The notes under the pieces are model-generated. The model searched no databases. It was not told where the DNA came from and worked only from the letters and a program-made list of their open reading frames with translations. A stretch of DNA of 64,000 bases. Source: an uncultured Collinsella sp. GTDB lineage: Bacteria; Actinomycetota; Coriobacteriia; Coriobacteriales; Coriobacteriaceae. Location of the stretch: positions 104,942-168,941 of the forward strand of contig CAAEEB010000103.1 of assembly GCA_900754745.1 (NCBI GenBank), given 5' to 3'. The translations under genes were made by a program, and so were the position numbers. Position 1 is the first letter of the stretch; every line of letters begins with the position of its first letter. This document shows, piece by piece, positions 37,574-46,484 of the stretch.

Positions 37574-37624
37574 CCTCCATGTTATACTTGCCGTAAAGTT
37601 TTTACGGCAAGTATAACATGGAGG
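37574..37624. promoter_or_regulatory. Perfect 24-bp palindrome over promoter and RBS of the AAA gene
   Basis: Arms 37574-37597 and 37601-37624 are exact reverse complements with a 3-nt centre (gtt). On the minus strand the palindrome contains TTGCCG, 18 nt, TATAAC (promoter-like) and ends in GGAGG, the ribosome binding site of the AAA gene. By symmetry the same promoter-like set reads out on the plus strand. As RNA, the CCTCC of the first arm would pair with the GGAGG and hide it. Confidence 0.8.
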
Positions 37625-38072
37625 CGGCCTGACGAGCGCGTTATAGCCAAAGTTGGATTCCGAGAAAACCGTAGCGAGTTAAGGCTGAGCAGCCCCGCGT
37701 CAGCAAAATTACATGCAGGCAGAAAAACACCCGCAATTTCGCCTTTTCTCAATTGAGATGTAGGTTTTGACAGGCCGAATCTTACATCCAAACAAAAAGA
37801 GGACCGACGCATCAACCCTCTTCAGGTGTCGCCCGAAGGCTTCCACCGCAATTGACTTTATTTTAGTCAAAGGCAATTGTTTGTCTACAGGCTGCCCATG
37901 AGTGAAGGCTGCCTATCGCTGAGCCATAAAAATAGGGGATGCCCTCACTTGGGAAGGAACCCCCTTACAAAACTTTAGCCTAAACAAGCAGGCTTCTGTT
38001 TTTCATTGTGCGACTATGATAGCTCAAGCATCACTCTCGAACCGCCACAAATTCGTCGCCACAAATTCGCCG
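37625..38072. other. Gene-free stretch between AAA and Abi_2 genes
   Basis: About 450 nt without a credible gene. A 77-codon frame (37582-37815, minus) runs through the palindrome and has no RBS. Small hairpins are present: aagagg/cctctt at about 37798-37823 and an interrupted caattgact/agtca-caattg structure at about 37850-37882. The right end (38042-38070) carries two tandem copies of cgccacaaattcg just beyond the Abi_2 stop. Confidence 0.4.
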
Positions 38073-39044
38073 TTAATCAATGACTGCAGGAAACCACGCA
38101 TTGATTACCTTTGCCAGAAATTCAAATCCCGTTGACACTTGAAGATTGCCGCAATAGTAATCTACATGCTTGTTCATTCTCCCAACAAAAAGCGCCAAGC
38201 TATCTGCCCGATGTTCGGAAACGCCCCTTGAAGCCAGCTTCTTGTGCGCATACAGTGTCGTAACGATTTGCTGCATACGATCATTGGACATCTTTGCCCT
38301 GCGTTGGCCGGGACCAATGCTCGAAATAGTTGAAAGCTCTTGCATTACATCGTGCCTTGGCTCATAAATGGGCTTTCCGGCACTCAGATTATTTAAGATA
38401 CAGTTGTTGTGCGCACATGCATTTCTTAACGACTTGACCGCCTGGAATATATAAAACTCATTAAGCATCTCGCGGTCATTGAACCTTTTGGCACAGAACT
38501 TGTAAAAATAGAGAAATGAGCCAAAGGAGACGACTTCGATAAATGCCCACGCGGGGAAGCCGAGATCAGCATACCTGGCAATCAACCCACCAGTGTAGGG
38601 GCTGTTCTTGCATCTAAGAATCTCATCCCTGAGCGAATTGCACGGCGTTCCATCCGACTTCGTGCAATCGTAGGAGGAAATGAAATCCGAGACGACCGCA
38701 TAGCCGTCCTCCCCCTCTGTCTCGATACGCTTCAAGAGTTTGACCCTTGCAAAATGCTCTACATCGAGCGTAAGCGGCAGCATTTCATAACGAAGGAGCA
38801 TGTCGACAATCGACAAATCGACCAACATCTTGAAATCTAGATTTGCATATTCCCCCTTGCGATTTCCTTCTTCAACTTTAGGAAACCCAAGCCGATAGGC
38901 CCGCAGGCGAAAATAGTTGCTGTTCTTCTCCAAATAAGCTCTGGCATCGTCCTCACACATCAGCGAGAAGTGGACACCTCTCGATTTGAGATGGTCAATC
39001 TGTTCAGACGCCGTAAGCCACGGCTTTCTATTAGCGTCGGCCAT
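38073..39044 (-). CDS. Abi family protein (Abi_2, HEPN-type)
   Basis: 323-aa protein resembling the AbiD/AbiF (Abi_2) abortive-infection family. WLTASEQIDHLKSRGV near the N terminus and SNYFRLRAYRLGF match the family's opening blocks. The C-terminal half has RNACAH (about residues 207-212), an Rx4-6H HEPN ribonuclease motif. The family is thought to act as RNA-cleaving toxins or RNA binders that stop phage growth; the target is unknown. The frame opens at a TTG at 39080, but GGAGAT lies 5 nt before the ATG at 39042-39044. It stands alone, in lower-GC DNA than the core genes. Confidence 0.8.
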   Translation of the reverse strand: MADANRKPWLTASEQIDHLKSRGVHFSLMCEDDARAYLEKNSNYFRLRAYRLGFPKVEEGNRKGEYANLDFKMLVDLSIVDMLLRYEMLPLTLDVEHFARVKLLKRIETEGEDGYAVVSDFISSYDCTKSDGTPCNSLRDEILRCKNSPYTGGLIARYADLGFPAWAFIEVVSFGSFLYFYKFCAKRFNDREMLNEFYIFQAVKSLRNACAHNNCILNNLSAGKPIYEPRHDVMQELSTISSIGPGQRRAKMSNDRMQQIVTTLYAHKKLASRGVSEHRADSLALFVGRMNKHVDYYCGNLQVSTGFEFLAKVINAWFPAVID

Positions 39045-39114
39045 CAGATCTCCATTCTCGATGATTGGCTCGAGATTCAATGTTAGCGCGTTTAGCTGGG
39101 AAAATCACCTCGAG

Positions 39115-39222
39115 TTCACTGGCCACCAATCGCGCCTGCGGTAGCGCTCGATAGCGGCCGCCTGGAAGGTCGCGCCGCATATTTTCGGCACGCTGAGCTC
39201 GGCCTCGCGGAACCCGATAACA
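39115..39222 (-). pseudogene. Possible IS256-type transposase fragment
   Basis: A GC-rich patch inside AT-rich DNA. One minus-strand frame reads FREAELSVPKICGATF and then IERYRRR, which resembles the region of IS256-family transposases just before the catalytic domain (PKLR-x-GTFFP-x-IERYRR). It is stopped by TGA shortly after. No terminal repeats are visible. Assigned from pattern memory only. Confidence 0.35.
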
Positions 39223-39317
39223 AACCTTCTCGTATAGTCGCTACTACGGTAATTAAGGCAACAAATTAAAGGTTATATACAAAATATCAAGTCATATACC
39301 CGCGAAACGCATAGCCC

Positions 39318-39881
39318 CTATTCGTGGTCGCGCAGGATCTCCGTGATGCTCCTAAGCGATTTATCCATCTGAGAGATTGACCGGAAAGCTCGCTTCGCAT
39401 CTCTATCTATCTGCTTCTCTTGTGAGATTGTAATTTGGCTTTTATAGGACCCTATTTCCACAGGACAAACCACGGTTTCGGAACGGCCACCCCACTTAAC
39501 CGAATAGGTCACAGTTACTTCATAGACCTCATCACCCCATAGCGGAATAATATCTCGCATGTCACCCAAGAGAATATCGCGCTCCCGATGAGGAGGCAGG
39601 ATTGCATAGCCCTGCGAAAAGACACGATCAGCAGCCTCAAAAATAAACGACTCATCACTTGGAAACAAGGTTTTATTCAAGCGAAAGCTCACGTTATACG
39701 CCGCAGCTTCCCCGTTATTTCTCATTACGAGCCTAAGGGCCGAAGACGAATTTTGATCAGGCTCAACGAACAGCATTAAATCTGGACTGGTTTGGATACT
39801 AAGCGTCCGTACCGCAGCCCATGCCGCAGTAACAGTTGCAATCGTCGCCATCACATTAATCCAAGTCGAAATATCTTCCAT
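39318..39881 (-). CDS. Small membrane-anchored protein of unknown function
   Basis: 187-aa protein with one N-terminal hydrophobic segment (about 8-25, WINVMATIATVTAAWAAV) and a beta-rich domain (LRLVMRNNGEAAAYNVSFRL, EVYEVTVTYSVKWGG) that looks immunoglobulin-like. The last 30 residues are a charged helix. Single-pass proteins of this layout occur in defence islands beside effector genes, but no family was recognised. It lies alone between Abi_2 and the FRG genes, with a weak ribosome binding site. Confidence 0.55.
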   Translation of the reverse strand: MEDISTWINVMATIATVTAAWAAVRTLSIQTSPDLMLFVEPDQNSSSALRLVMRNNGEAAAYNVSFRLNKTLFPSDESFIFEAADRVFSQGYAILPPHRERDILLGDMRDIIPLWGDEVYEVTVTYSVKWGGRSETVVCPVEIGSYKSQITISQEKQIDRDAKRAFRSISQMDKSLRSITEILRDHE

Positions 39882-40014
39882 GTGGACACGCTCATTCCCA
39901 AAAGAAAAATCGAAGTGTTTGTCGCAGCTTCAAAAGCGTAAGAAGTACACTTCCCTCTCAAACGCCCTAATTAATTGTCTGCACATCCTAGATAGGATAC
40001 GAAGTGGTTCCGCC

Positions 40015-41381
40015 CTAAAATGGGCTTAGCCTCCCCGTCATCGTGCTGTACATCATGCGAAAGTAGAACCGATCCGTAAACACCATATGGTTCTCATCCT
40101 CAATCATTCTAGGATCCATATCTAGGACACCCCGATCAGACTCGCATTCTGGAAGCATCCATGGCGCCCAAATTTCAAGACCACGACTCATTGGAGATAG
40201 TCTAGTTGTCATCTGGAGGCTGTCCATTATTCGCCTCTCCGTTTTACCAAGACGATCAACCCGCCTTCTTAGGTAACGCGGTAGCTTCCATGGATGTTCA
40301 GCGTTGATTTCGACAGGCTTACCATCCACTCTAAAAGTAGACAAATCAGCTAGCGCTACTCCAAAATCTTCGGCACGATAATAATGGCTCCTTGTAAGGG
40401 CGTAGTTTAAAGCTTCCTTGGTAAATGACGTCGCGCACGCAATTGAGCCAATAATTGGAAGCGCCTCAGTAAGACTTTCATCCGGATAAATCCTTTTCCC
40501 GCCATTCATCATGTCAAAAATGTCTTTGGAAAATTCGGGTCTTGCTCAAACCTGTACTGCTCAAAGGAAGGGTCCTCCTGCAGCGGCATTGCTCCGCGGT
40601 CATATATTGCGTAACCACTCTGGATAGAGCTACGCACAAAAGGCTGGTATCCAATTGGAACGGGGATGTTACTCCCAACATCCTTTAATAGTGGACGCGG
40701 TTCATGCAAGCGATGAATGTACTTTCCCATGCGCATGCATTCGTCCAGCCCAACACGTGCAGCGCTCTTTCTATAAATAACGCCCCATTTGGAACATTCG
40801 TCTCGCTCGATATCCCGTTGCGAAAGCGGACGCCAGCGGCCTTTATCCCAAACGCAAGTTGCAAAAAAGAGTGCTGTTGAGAAATCGTTCGTTACGTCCA
40901 GCCAATTGGTCTCCAAACCGTAATGCTGACCCAAGAGTTCATAGAGAACAACGCAACGTTTCCATTCCTGCACGGATTGAAACTGATTAATAAAGCAGCT
41001 GAACTCGAATAATCGCATATCCGACACGAGACGATAAAGCTCTTGGTCTTTAATACTGTTAAACTGTCGAAGTTTTCTCTTGAGCGATGATTCAGACCGT
41101 GGATAAATCTGCCTTTCGCCTCGATAGAAAAATCGCCTCTTAGATTGTTCGAGAATGATCCCATGGGGATATTGGATCAAAAACGCATCGGTTTGGGGAT
41201 CGCGCTCAAGATACTCTCGACAGACTTCTAGAAGGCTATTCCGGGGAGTATAAAAATTCTCACCCGAAAGGGTGCTGCGGGTCATCTCCTCCCCTCGAAG
41301 TTGATCAATCATATCCTCTTGAAGAAACTCCATCAGGTCACTGTGGTTGATGACCTTGTAGCGTTGGTCGTTGTTTTCCAA
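40015..41381 (-). pseudogene. FRG-domain protein interrupted by a -1 nt frameshift
   Basis: Two frames, 40509-41381 (290 aa) and 40015-40512 (165 aa), join into one FRG protein. The first has FFYRGERQIYPRSESSLKRK and GQHYGLETNWLDVTNDFSTA, the hallmark FRG motifs, and stops after NFPKTFLT. The second begins MMNGGKRIYPDESLTEA, which reads as the direct continuation. Adding one T to the TTTTT run at about 40517-40521 (minus-strand sense) fuses them in frame, giving about 455 aa. It could be a real mutation, a homopolymer error in the assembly, or slippage; the overlap of ATG and TGA could also allow re-initiation. FRG proteins are defence-associated; function unknown. Confidence 0.65.
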
Positions 41382-41661
41382 TGCCCACCATCTTCCTCGT
41401 CAAGGTAGCCAACCATACATATCTTCAAATGCCAAATCGGTCCCCGCTAAAATAAGGCGCACGCCGAAGACACAAGAAGATACATACTCACGCCCAGTTT
41501 AAATGTGGCAAACCGATTAAAAGACTAATCTATCGCGCGGACATAATTACTCGAGACGGGGTCAGTGAATAATCGCATTGAAATAGTGGTGCAGGAGTAC
41601 TGACGATCAGCACAAACAAAAGGCTATGCCTTAGCTGAGGACGGCCACAAATTCCCAATCG

Positions 41662-43035
41662 TCATGGAAGTTCAACGACGGAGAGCCGCCCTTCCAAAAT
41701 CAACCGGTGCATCAAATTCTTCCCGTGATCCCGGTTGTCCATTGATGCGCCGTACGAGTCGAGCAGCCTTGATATATTAAGGAGCAGCTCCTCACGAGTG
41801 GTTTCGCAATAGGATTTGTAGAAAAACACCAGTTCAACCGGACCTGTATATATATCAACAATGTCAAATATCGCTTGAAAATAAGCATAATCAGCCTTCG
41901 CAAGAGAATGCCCGAACACTTTGATAACAACTGTTTCTCGAGGTTCTTCTTTTGATGGCGCGCCAAATGCAATTGGCTCTCCCCCGCCGGGCCTCCCAGA
42001 ACGAATAATTCTAAATGTCTTAGAAAATCTCGCCGCCCCAGGATCATCCATGCAGTTTGTGCCATCGGCGCCAAAGATGATGTCTCCGTTAAGCCTACCG
42101 TGGATATTAATGAATTTGAATGTGGACTCGTTCCGCCAAATGGATGGAATCGACGGGCTTGTATAGTTAAAACTAAGCACAGTAGCCGCTGCAACGCGAC
42201 CGCCATCCCAACTCGCCATGCCAGACAACAGCTGTTCCATTAGCTGTTCCGAAGCCTCGCAATATTCGTTGTTAAGTTTTACTTCGCGACTAAGATATCG
42301 ACTGAACTCAGCTTCTAGTTTATGAAGCTCTTGTTCGAGCACCGAACGAAGAGAGTTTTGCGTCCAACTTTTAACGTCCACATATAAGCCGCAGAGAAAA
42401 CTAGCAACGACTTCGACAGCAAGACCCGGCGTTTGCTCTTTCAACGCATCTCGATAGTCATCAATATCCGCATACGTATAGGGGAAGATATCGGAGACAG
42501 TGTGGAGACGTCCGGAATCGTCGTCATCTTCAAAGTATCCCGCTTCACGCATTTCACGGAAAACGTCTTCTTGCAGTTTGCCCCAATCATATCCAGTCGA
42601 TTTTTCGATCTTCTCATTCAATTGTGTTAAATAGTGATTCGGCCATTTAATCCAGGGATGAGACTGCAGAAACACAAAATACTCGAGGAGAGTTCGAATA
42701 GCGACAAAATGTTGTCTATCCATAGGTGAAGAGGACGGAAGCGCCCCAGAGTTGCGCTCCATTTCGATAACATCGGAGACCGCTAACTCGACGTCACTCC
42801 AATTAACGTCATAGCCTTTATCAGCGAGTTCTTTACGGAAATAGAGAATCAAGTCCCAAGCGGTAATGCCTGAGGCGGAGAGAGTTTTTGCCCAGCCCCT
42901 TTTACAGATGTTTTTATTTTTATCGATAACAGCCATCCTCGGCCTGAAGAACTGAACAAACCGGGAATTTAAACCGCATGTGATATCAAAGCCGTTGCCG
43001 AGAACAAGAAGCTGATGGGAGATGCGCAAGTTCAT
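41662..43035 (-). CDS. AbiH family abortive-infection protein (first copy)
   Basis: 457-aa protein with the AbiH signature LLVLGNGFDITCGLNSRF (GNGFD at 13-17), resembling a nucleotide-binding loop. LSFNYTSPS and FINIHGRLNGDIIFGADG in the middle, and VIKVFGHSLAKADYAYFQAI near the C terminus are typical AbiH/SIR2-like landmarks. AbiH of lactococci causes abortive infection by an unknown mechanism. The ATG is preceded by a weak AAAGG. It is followed (toward lower coordinates) by the motif GAATTTGTGGC 11 nt after its stop, as in Abi_2. Confidence 0.82.
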   Translation of the reverse strand: MNLRISHQLLVLGNGFDITCGLNSRFVQFFRPRMAVIDKNKNICKRGWAKTLSASGITAWDLILYFRKELADKGYDVNWSDVELAVSDVIEMERNSGALPSSSPMDRQHFVAIRTLLEYFVFLQSHPWIKWPNHYLTQLNEKIEKSTGYDWGKLQEDVFREMREAGYFEDDDDSGRLHTVSDIFPYTYADIDDYRDALKEQTPGLAVEVVASFLCGLYVDVKSWTQNSLRSVLEQELHKLEAEFSRYLSREVKLNNEYCEASEQLMEQLLSGMASWDGGRVAAATVLSFNYTSPSIPSIWRNESTFKFINIHGRLNGDIIFGADGTNCMDDPGAARFSKTFRIIRSGRPGGGEPIAFGAPSKEEPRETVVIKVFGHSLAKADYAYFQAIFDIVDIYTGPVELVFFYKSYCETTREELLLNISRLLDSYGASMDNRDHGKNLMHRLILEGRLSVVELP

Positions 43036-43385
43036 TGGATAGACAGCCTTTCAAAGCTGATAGATTTTTGGATTCGCCAACGAATACCCCGTCACGGGAC
43101 CAGTTTTCATAGTAAAGGTCACGTTGGCACTTTAGATTATTGTTAGCACCGGGCGATTTTAGCAACTAATAGTCAAACGATTTTGACCAGTTCCGATCCC
43201 CAGATAATGACCGCCACGCCTCCATGCCGCCACTACACTGGCGACTCCAATACTCCGTCTTTAGAAGAACCATTGAAATGAACGAGAGACACTCGGGGCC
43301 GTCAATCCAAAGCCACCAAAACCTCGAATCAACCTTTGAGCTCTATCATGAATCAGTCATTAATCGAGGCAATCATATATCAGAC
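43036..43385. other. Gene-free stretch between the two AbiH genes
   Basis: 350 nt without a credible gene on either strand; a 67-codon plus-strand frame (43224-43427) has no RBS and overlaps the second AbiH gene's end. No strong hairpin or repeat was seen. It presumably carries the promoter of the first AbiH gene. Confidence 0.4.
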
Positions 43386-44426
43386 CTAATCAGCACCAGT
43401 AAGATGGCTTTTAAATCTGAAAATTGAACCGGCGGGAATAATAAAAATTCGCTCGGAAAGCGATCGTTTCTCATCATCGTTAGCGCCGCCGCGGCTCAAC
43501 AATTTATCCTTAAGCTCTTTTGAAAAACGGCGAAAAGACGCAGGGCTCCTTCTGGCGGATACAGCTTCAGTCGAAGCCATCAAAACAAAGCGATTTTCAC
43601 CTGATCTTAAAAGCTTCACCACAGTTTCCCACCAGCGTATATCCGTCTCTCCAAGCGACAAACCAAAAATAATTAATATATTAGACCCAAGAATAAAATC
43701 TTCTGCTTTACGGTCATCAACGGAACCGAATAACTTCTGTATCTCGCCTTTTACAAAGGTGGACGCAATATCTTCGTTTTTGGAAAGAGCGTCCGATCCA
43801 ATCTGGGATACATCGTTAACTCCGCATATGGGTTCACGTCCGAGAGCACCGTGAGCTTGGACAAGTCGAATGGGCCGGATGGAAGAAACACCCAAGCCAT
43901 CCTCTGGGACAGCGCATCCGCTTGCTTTGACAGCGCTAAATAAGCGAGGAAGTAACGTAGTGTAGTTAAATGTGACAATCGAAACACTCAGCACAAAATC
44001 AGTTGAATAGTAACCAAGAATTCGTTGTCTTTCCAGAGGTTGCAACGCAGAGTACCAATATGCCAAAGAGGCCATTACAGATTCGGAGTTAGCCTCGATG
44101 AATTCATTGGTTGCCCTTTTATCTTCCGATGCGATGAAAGCGGCAAGATCAACATCTATTGCTTCTTTGCAATCAAGCGCGGCTCCAACTGCGTCTTCCT
44201 CGTCAGCCTCAAGATTGGAAGTGTACTCACCTAATTTTTTCTCAAAATCAGCCCACTCCCGCGCTCCTTCTTTTTCAATGCAGCCTGCCAAACGGCCAAC
44301 TGGGCCTTCATCCGAAGCATGGTTTTTGGAGAAGAAATCCATAAACCTAGTGGTACTTGTCTTCAGCCCTGCTGACAAATCAAATCCATTGCCAACCATG
44401 ACCGTCACGGATAGATTACTCGCCAA
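43386..44426 (-). CDS. AbiH family abortive-infection protein (second, divergent copy)
   Basis: 346-aa protein with the same N-terminal signature (VMVGNGFDLSAGLKTST, GNGFD at 12-16) and IVTFNYTTLLPRLF, VQAHGALG and IIFGLSLGETDIRWWETV, corresponding to the landmarks of the first copy. It is 110 residues shorter and otherwise dissimilar, so it is not a recent duplication. TTG start with AGGGG at 5-nt spacing. Mechanism unknown; presumed phage defence. Confidence 0.78.
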   Translation of the reverse strand: MASNLSVTVMVGNGFDLSAGLKTSTTRFMDFFSKNHASDEGPVGRLAGCIEKEGAREWADFEKKLGEYTSNLEADEEDAVGAALDCKEAIDVDLAAFIASEDKRATNEFIEANSESVMASLAYWYSALQPLERQRILGYYSTDFVLSVSIVTFNYTTLLPRLFSAVKASGCAVPEDGLGVSSIRPIRLVQAHGALGREPICGVNDVSQIGSDALSKNEDIASTFVKGEIQKLFGSVDDRKAEDFILGSNILIIFGLSLGETDIRWWETVVKLLRSGENRFVLMASTEAVSARRSPASFRRFSKELKDKLLSRGGANDDEKRSLSERIFIIPAGSIFRFKSHLTGAD

Positions 44427-44586
44427 GCCAACCCCTAATAATTGAAACCCTTATCTTTTTGGGAATTATAGCGCCCCACATGGACAGACGAATGGAGCTA
44501 CCGAGCAACGGCGACCGGCAACTATCAATTGGTTTTAATAAATCGGCTTTTTGTAGTCGAAATCGCCCGGAGCTATAACAGCCGAA

Positions 44587-46041
44587 TTACCGAGCACTCA
44601 AGCGTTTAATCTTCCTGTAAATCTTAGCCTCATCAGGAGCAATCGGATCATTTGGAAACGCCTTTTGGGCTCTTGCCGCGTAGGAGAGAAAGTTCCCATA
44701 GCGAGAAAATGCAGAAGATCCGGCATCACCCGAAGGGCATAACCTTCTTCCCTTAATACCAAGTGGCGAATAATGTTGATACAGAGCGGAGACGCGCTTT
44801 TTTGATGCGTGCCTTTCCTCCCCCTGATTAGAACGCGCAATCGCTGCGGCAGCCTTATTGAGACGCTTGTGGTACCTTCCAACCGTAGACTGTCGAAGTC
44901 TTACAACGCGCCCGTCAAAGTCAAATCCCAGGAAACTGATTTTCTGCACCGGATGTGCACCGGAGTACGAAAGGACCTTACCCGCACGAACGCTTTCAAA
45001 ATCAAGCTGAGCAACTCCGTCGCCATCAAGCCGGAACGCCTTGGTTTTCTCAGGCTGCAGTTTAACGGAATCAACATCGGCCATTAGATTGATGGCCTCT
45101 ACAAGTGCATCAAAGCCAGACTTTGGAACGGCAATAATAAAGTCATCGCAGTAGCGAAGATACAAGCCGCCAACCCGTTCAACGGCAAGCTTGACTTTCA
45201 TGTCGATATCGGCCATATAGATGTTAGCGAGCACTCCACTTGCGGCAAGACCCTGAGGAATTCCCAGCCCAATACCCGTTCGCTTCCACGGTCTGGTGAT
45301 GACCTTACTTTTGCTTGCAAGAAACTCAGACTTTGGCAAGATAACATCCAGCTTATTAAGTTCGCGAATAGACTTGAACCGAAGCTCGATAGCTGCATCG
45401 CTAATCATTTTCTCCCGAGCAGGATCGATTGCTGGCCATGGCAATTCATGTCGAGCAGCCAAATCAGCAATAGGCCAGCACGAATAGCGAAGGATATTTT
45501 TAATGACTTGATAGTGATCGTCCGGTAAGCGTCCACAAGGAAACAACGAACGCAACGACGTCATTATATGAGCATGATTTAAGTTGTCGAAGAAGCTCTC
45601 GAAATCACCCGTAAGCACAAAAGCCGAATCTTGCTCGCGTATATAATCGAAGGCCTTTTTAGCTGAGGAAATATTGCTGGTAGCAGTTACGGCGCCATCT
45701 GATGAAAGCGAAGAGCGGTACGCTACGGCAACCTCATTAAACTTTTCGGCAATAGCCTTCTTGTTATATAAGTCCGACCAAAGATAAGAGTAGTACTGGA
45801 AGACGCGGTGATCGAAATGCGAGGCATAAGCGATATTGCGAACCTTGCAGCTTCGCTTACCTCCACGATACCGAACAGCAATGATCTCGTTGGAAATTAG
45901 AGGGTAGAACGCGTGTTGGGAAACGTACCCTGGATCTAAGATCTTGGCCTGGGCTTCGACAAAAGAAATCCTATGATCAAAATGGGCATATGAACTTTTG
46001 GAACTATATCGAGGAATACGAGTGATATCGAGCTCGGCCAA
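44587..46041 (-). CDS. Defence-associated reverse transcriptase (YCDD active site)
   Basis: 484-aa single-domain reverse transcriptase. Catalytic motifs: GDFESFFDNLNH (Asp146), GLGIPQGLAASGVLANIYM, and YLRYCDDFIIAV (297-300; YCDD instead of the usual YADD), followed by FLGFDF. An N-terminal block KVRNIAYASHFDHRVFQYYS is like those in stand-alone DRT/UG-type antiviral RTs and differs from group II intron maturases and retrons. The C terminus (about 400-484) is helical and basic. The frame starts with TTG behind GGGGG. The DRT class was not resolved. A hairpin-bearing 440-nt gap lies upstream. Confidence 0.82.
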   Translation of the reverse strand: MAELDITRIPRYSSKSSYAHFDHRISFVEAQAKILDPGYVSQHAFYPLISNEIIAVRYRGGKRSCKVRNIAYASHFDHRVFQYYSYLWSDLYNKKAIAEKFNEVAVAYRSSLSSDGAVTATSNISSAKKAFDYIREQDSAFVLTGDFESFFDNLNHAHIMTSLRSLFPCGRLPDDHYQVIKNILRYSCWPIADLAARHELPWPAIDPAREKMISDAAIELRFKSIRELNKLDVILPKSEFLASKSKVITRPWKRTGIGLGIPQGLAASGVLANIYMADIDMKVKLAVERVGGLYLRYCDDFIIAVPKSGFDALVEAINLMADVDSVKLQPEKTKAFRLDGDGVAQLDFESVRAGKVLSYSGAHPVQKISFLGFDFDGRVVRLRQSTVGRYHKRLNKAAAAIARSNQGEERHASKKRVSALYQHYSPLGIKGRRLCPSGDAGSSAFSRYGNFLSYAARAQKAFPNDPIAPDEAKIYRKIKRLSAR

Positions 46042-46484
46042 AATACCCCCAAATAAATCAACCTGTCCGGATCAACAAGCGGCGGCTAACCCTCCCCGGA
46101 CAGGCTAATTAAAGGCGCAGCAAGTGCAACCAACGCTTTCGCGGCCACCTAAAACAATGCTTGCCTATGCCATACTAGACGAAAGCGAGGAATTGGTACT
46201 TATGACCATCGAAGCCCTTATCCAGCTAGCAGCAGGCAACGCTGGCGTCAATGTTGCGAACGTCGGAATTGCGATTTCGTCGTTTGCTATATTGACGGCA
46301 GTAGCGTGCCCCATCGCCAATTCGCGATGGGCGATAAACTTTATTCCCTTTTCAGTCAACGCTATACAGCAAAAAGGCCAGTTTTAGCAAGCACTCAATT
46401 GCAGGACAAGGGCCTGCGTATCCCTAACAACATGCGGATTGGAATAGGAACGCCAACAGCAGTCGCGCTCCATACCACCACAAA
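46042..46484. other. Gene-free region upstream of the reverse transcriptase with hairpins
   Basis: 443 nt with no convincing gene. Nearest the RT is a hairpin with 9-bp perfect arms (cctgtccgg 46062-46070, ccggacagg 46096-46104) enclosing a stretch related to the 157-bp leader repeats (tcaacaagcgg...taac). A second hairpin has 8-bp perfect arms (cccatcgc 46310-46317, gcgatggg 46324-46331). A 61-87 codon plus-strand frame (46124-46387) with one hydrophobic segment exists but is weakly supported. Several DRT systems encode a non-coding RNA in this position. Confidence 0.5.

Noticed and set aside
37582-37815. 77-codon minus-strand frame next to the AAA gene
   Set aside because: It runs through the palindrome and the AAA ribosome binding site and has no recognisable family or RBS.
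43224-43427. 67-codon plus-strand frame between the AbiH genes
   Set aside because: No RBS or family resemblance, and it overlaps the 3' end of a real gene.
44587-46041. Retron or group II intron origin of the reverse transcriptase
   Set aside because: No maturase/endonuclease domain or intron structure, and no inverted a1/a2 pair typical of msr-msd was seen directly upstream; the N-terminal block fits stand-alone antiviral RTs better.
46124-46387. Plus-strand frame of up to 87 codons upstream of the reverse transcriptase, with a hydrophobic stretch
   Set aside because: No good ribosome binding site at a plausible start, and a minus-strand frame covers the same place. A small membrane protein cannot be excluded.
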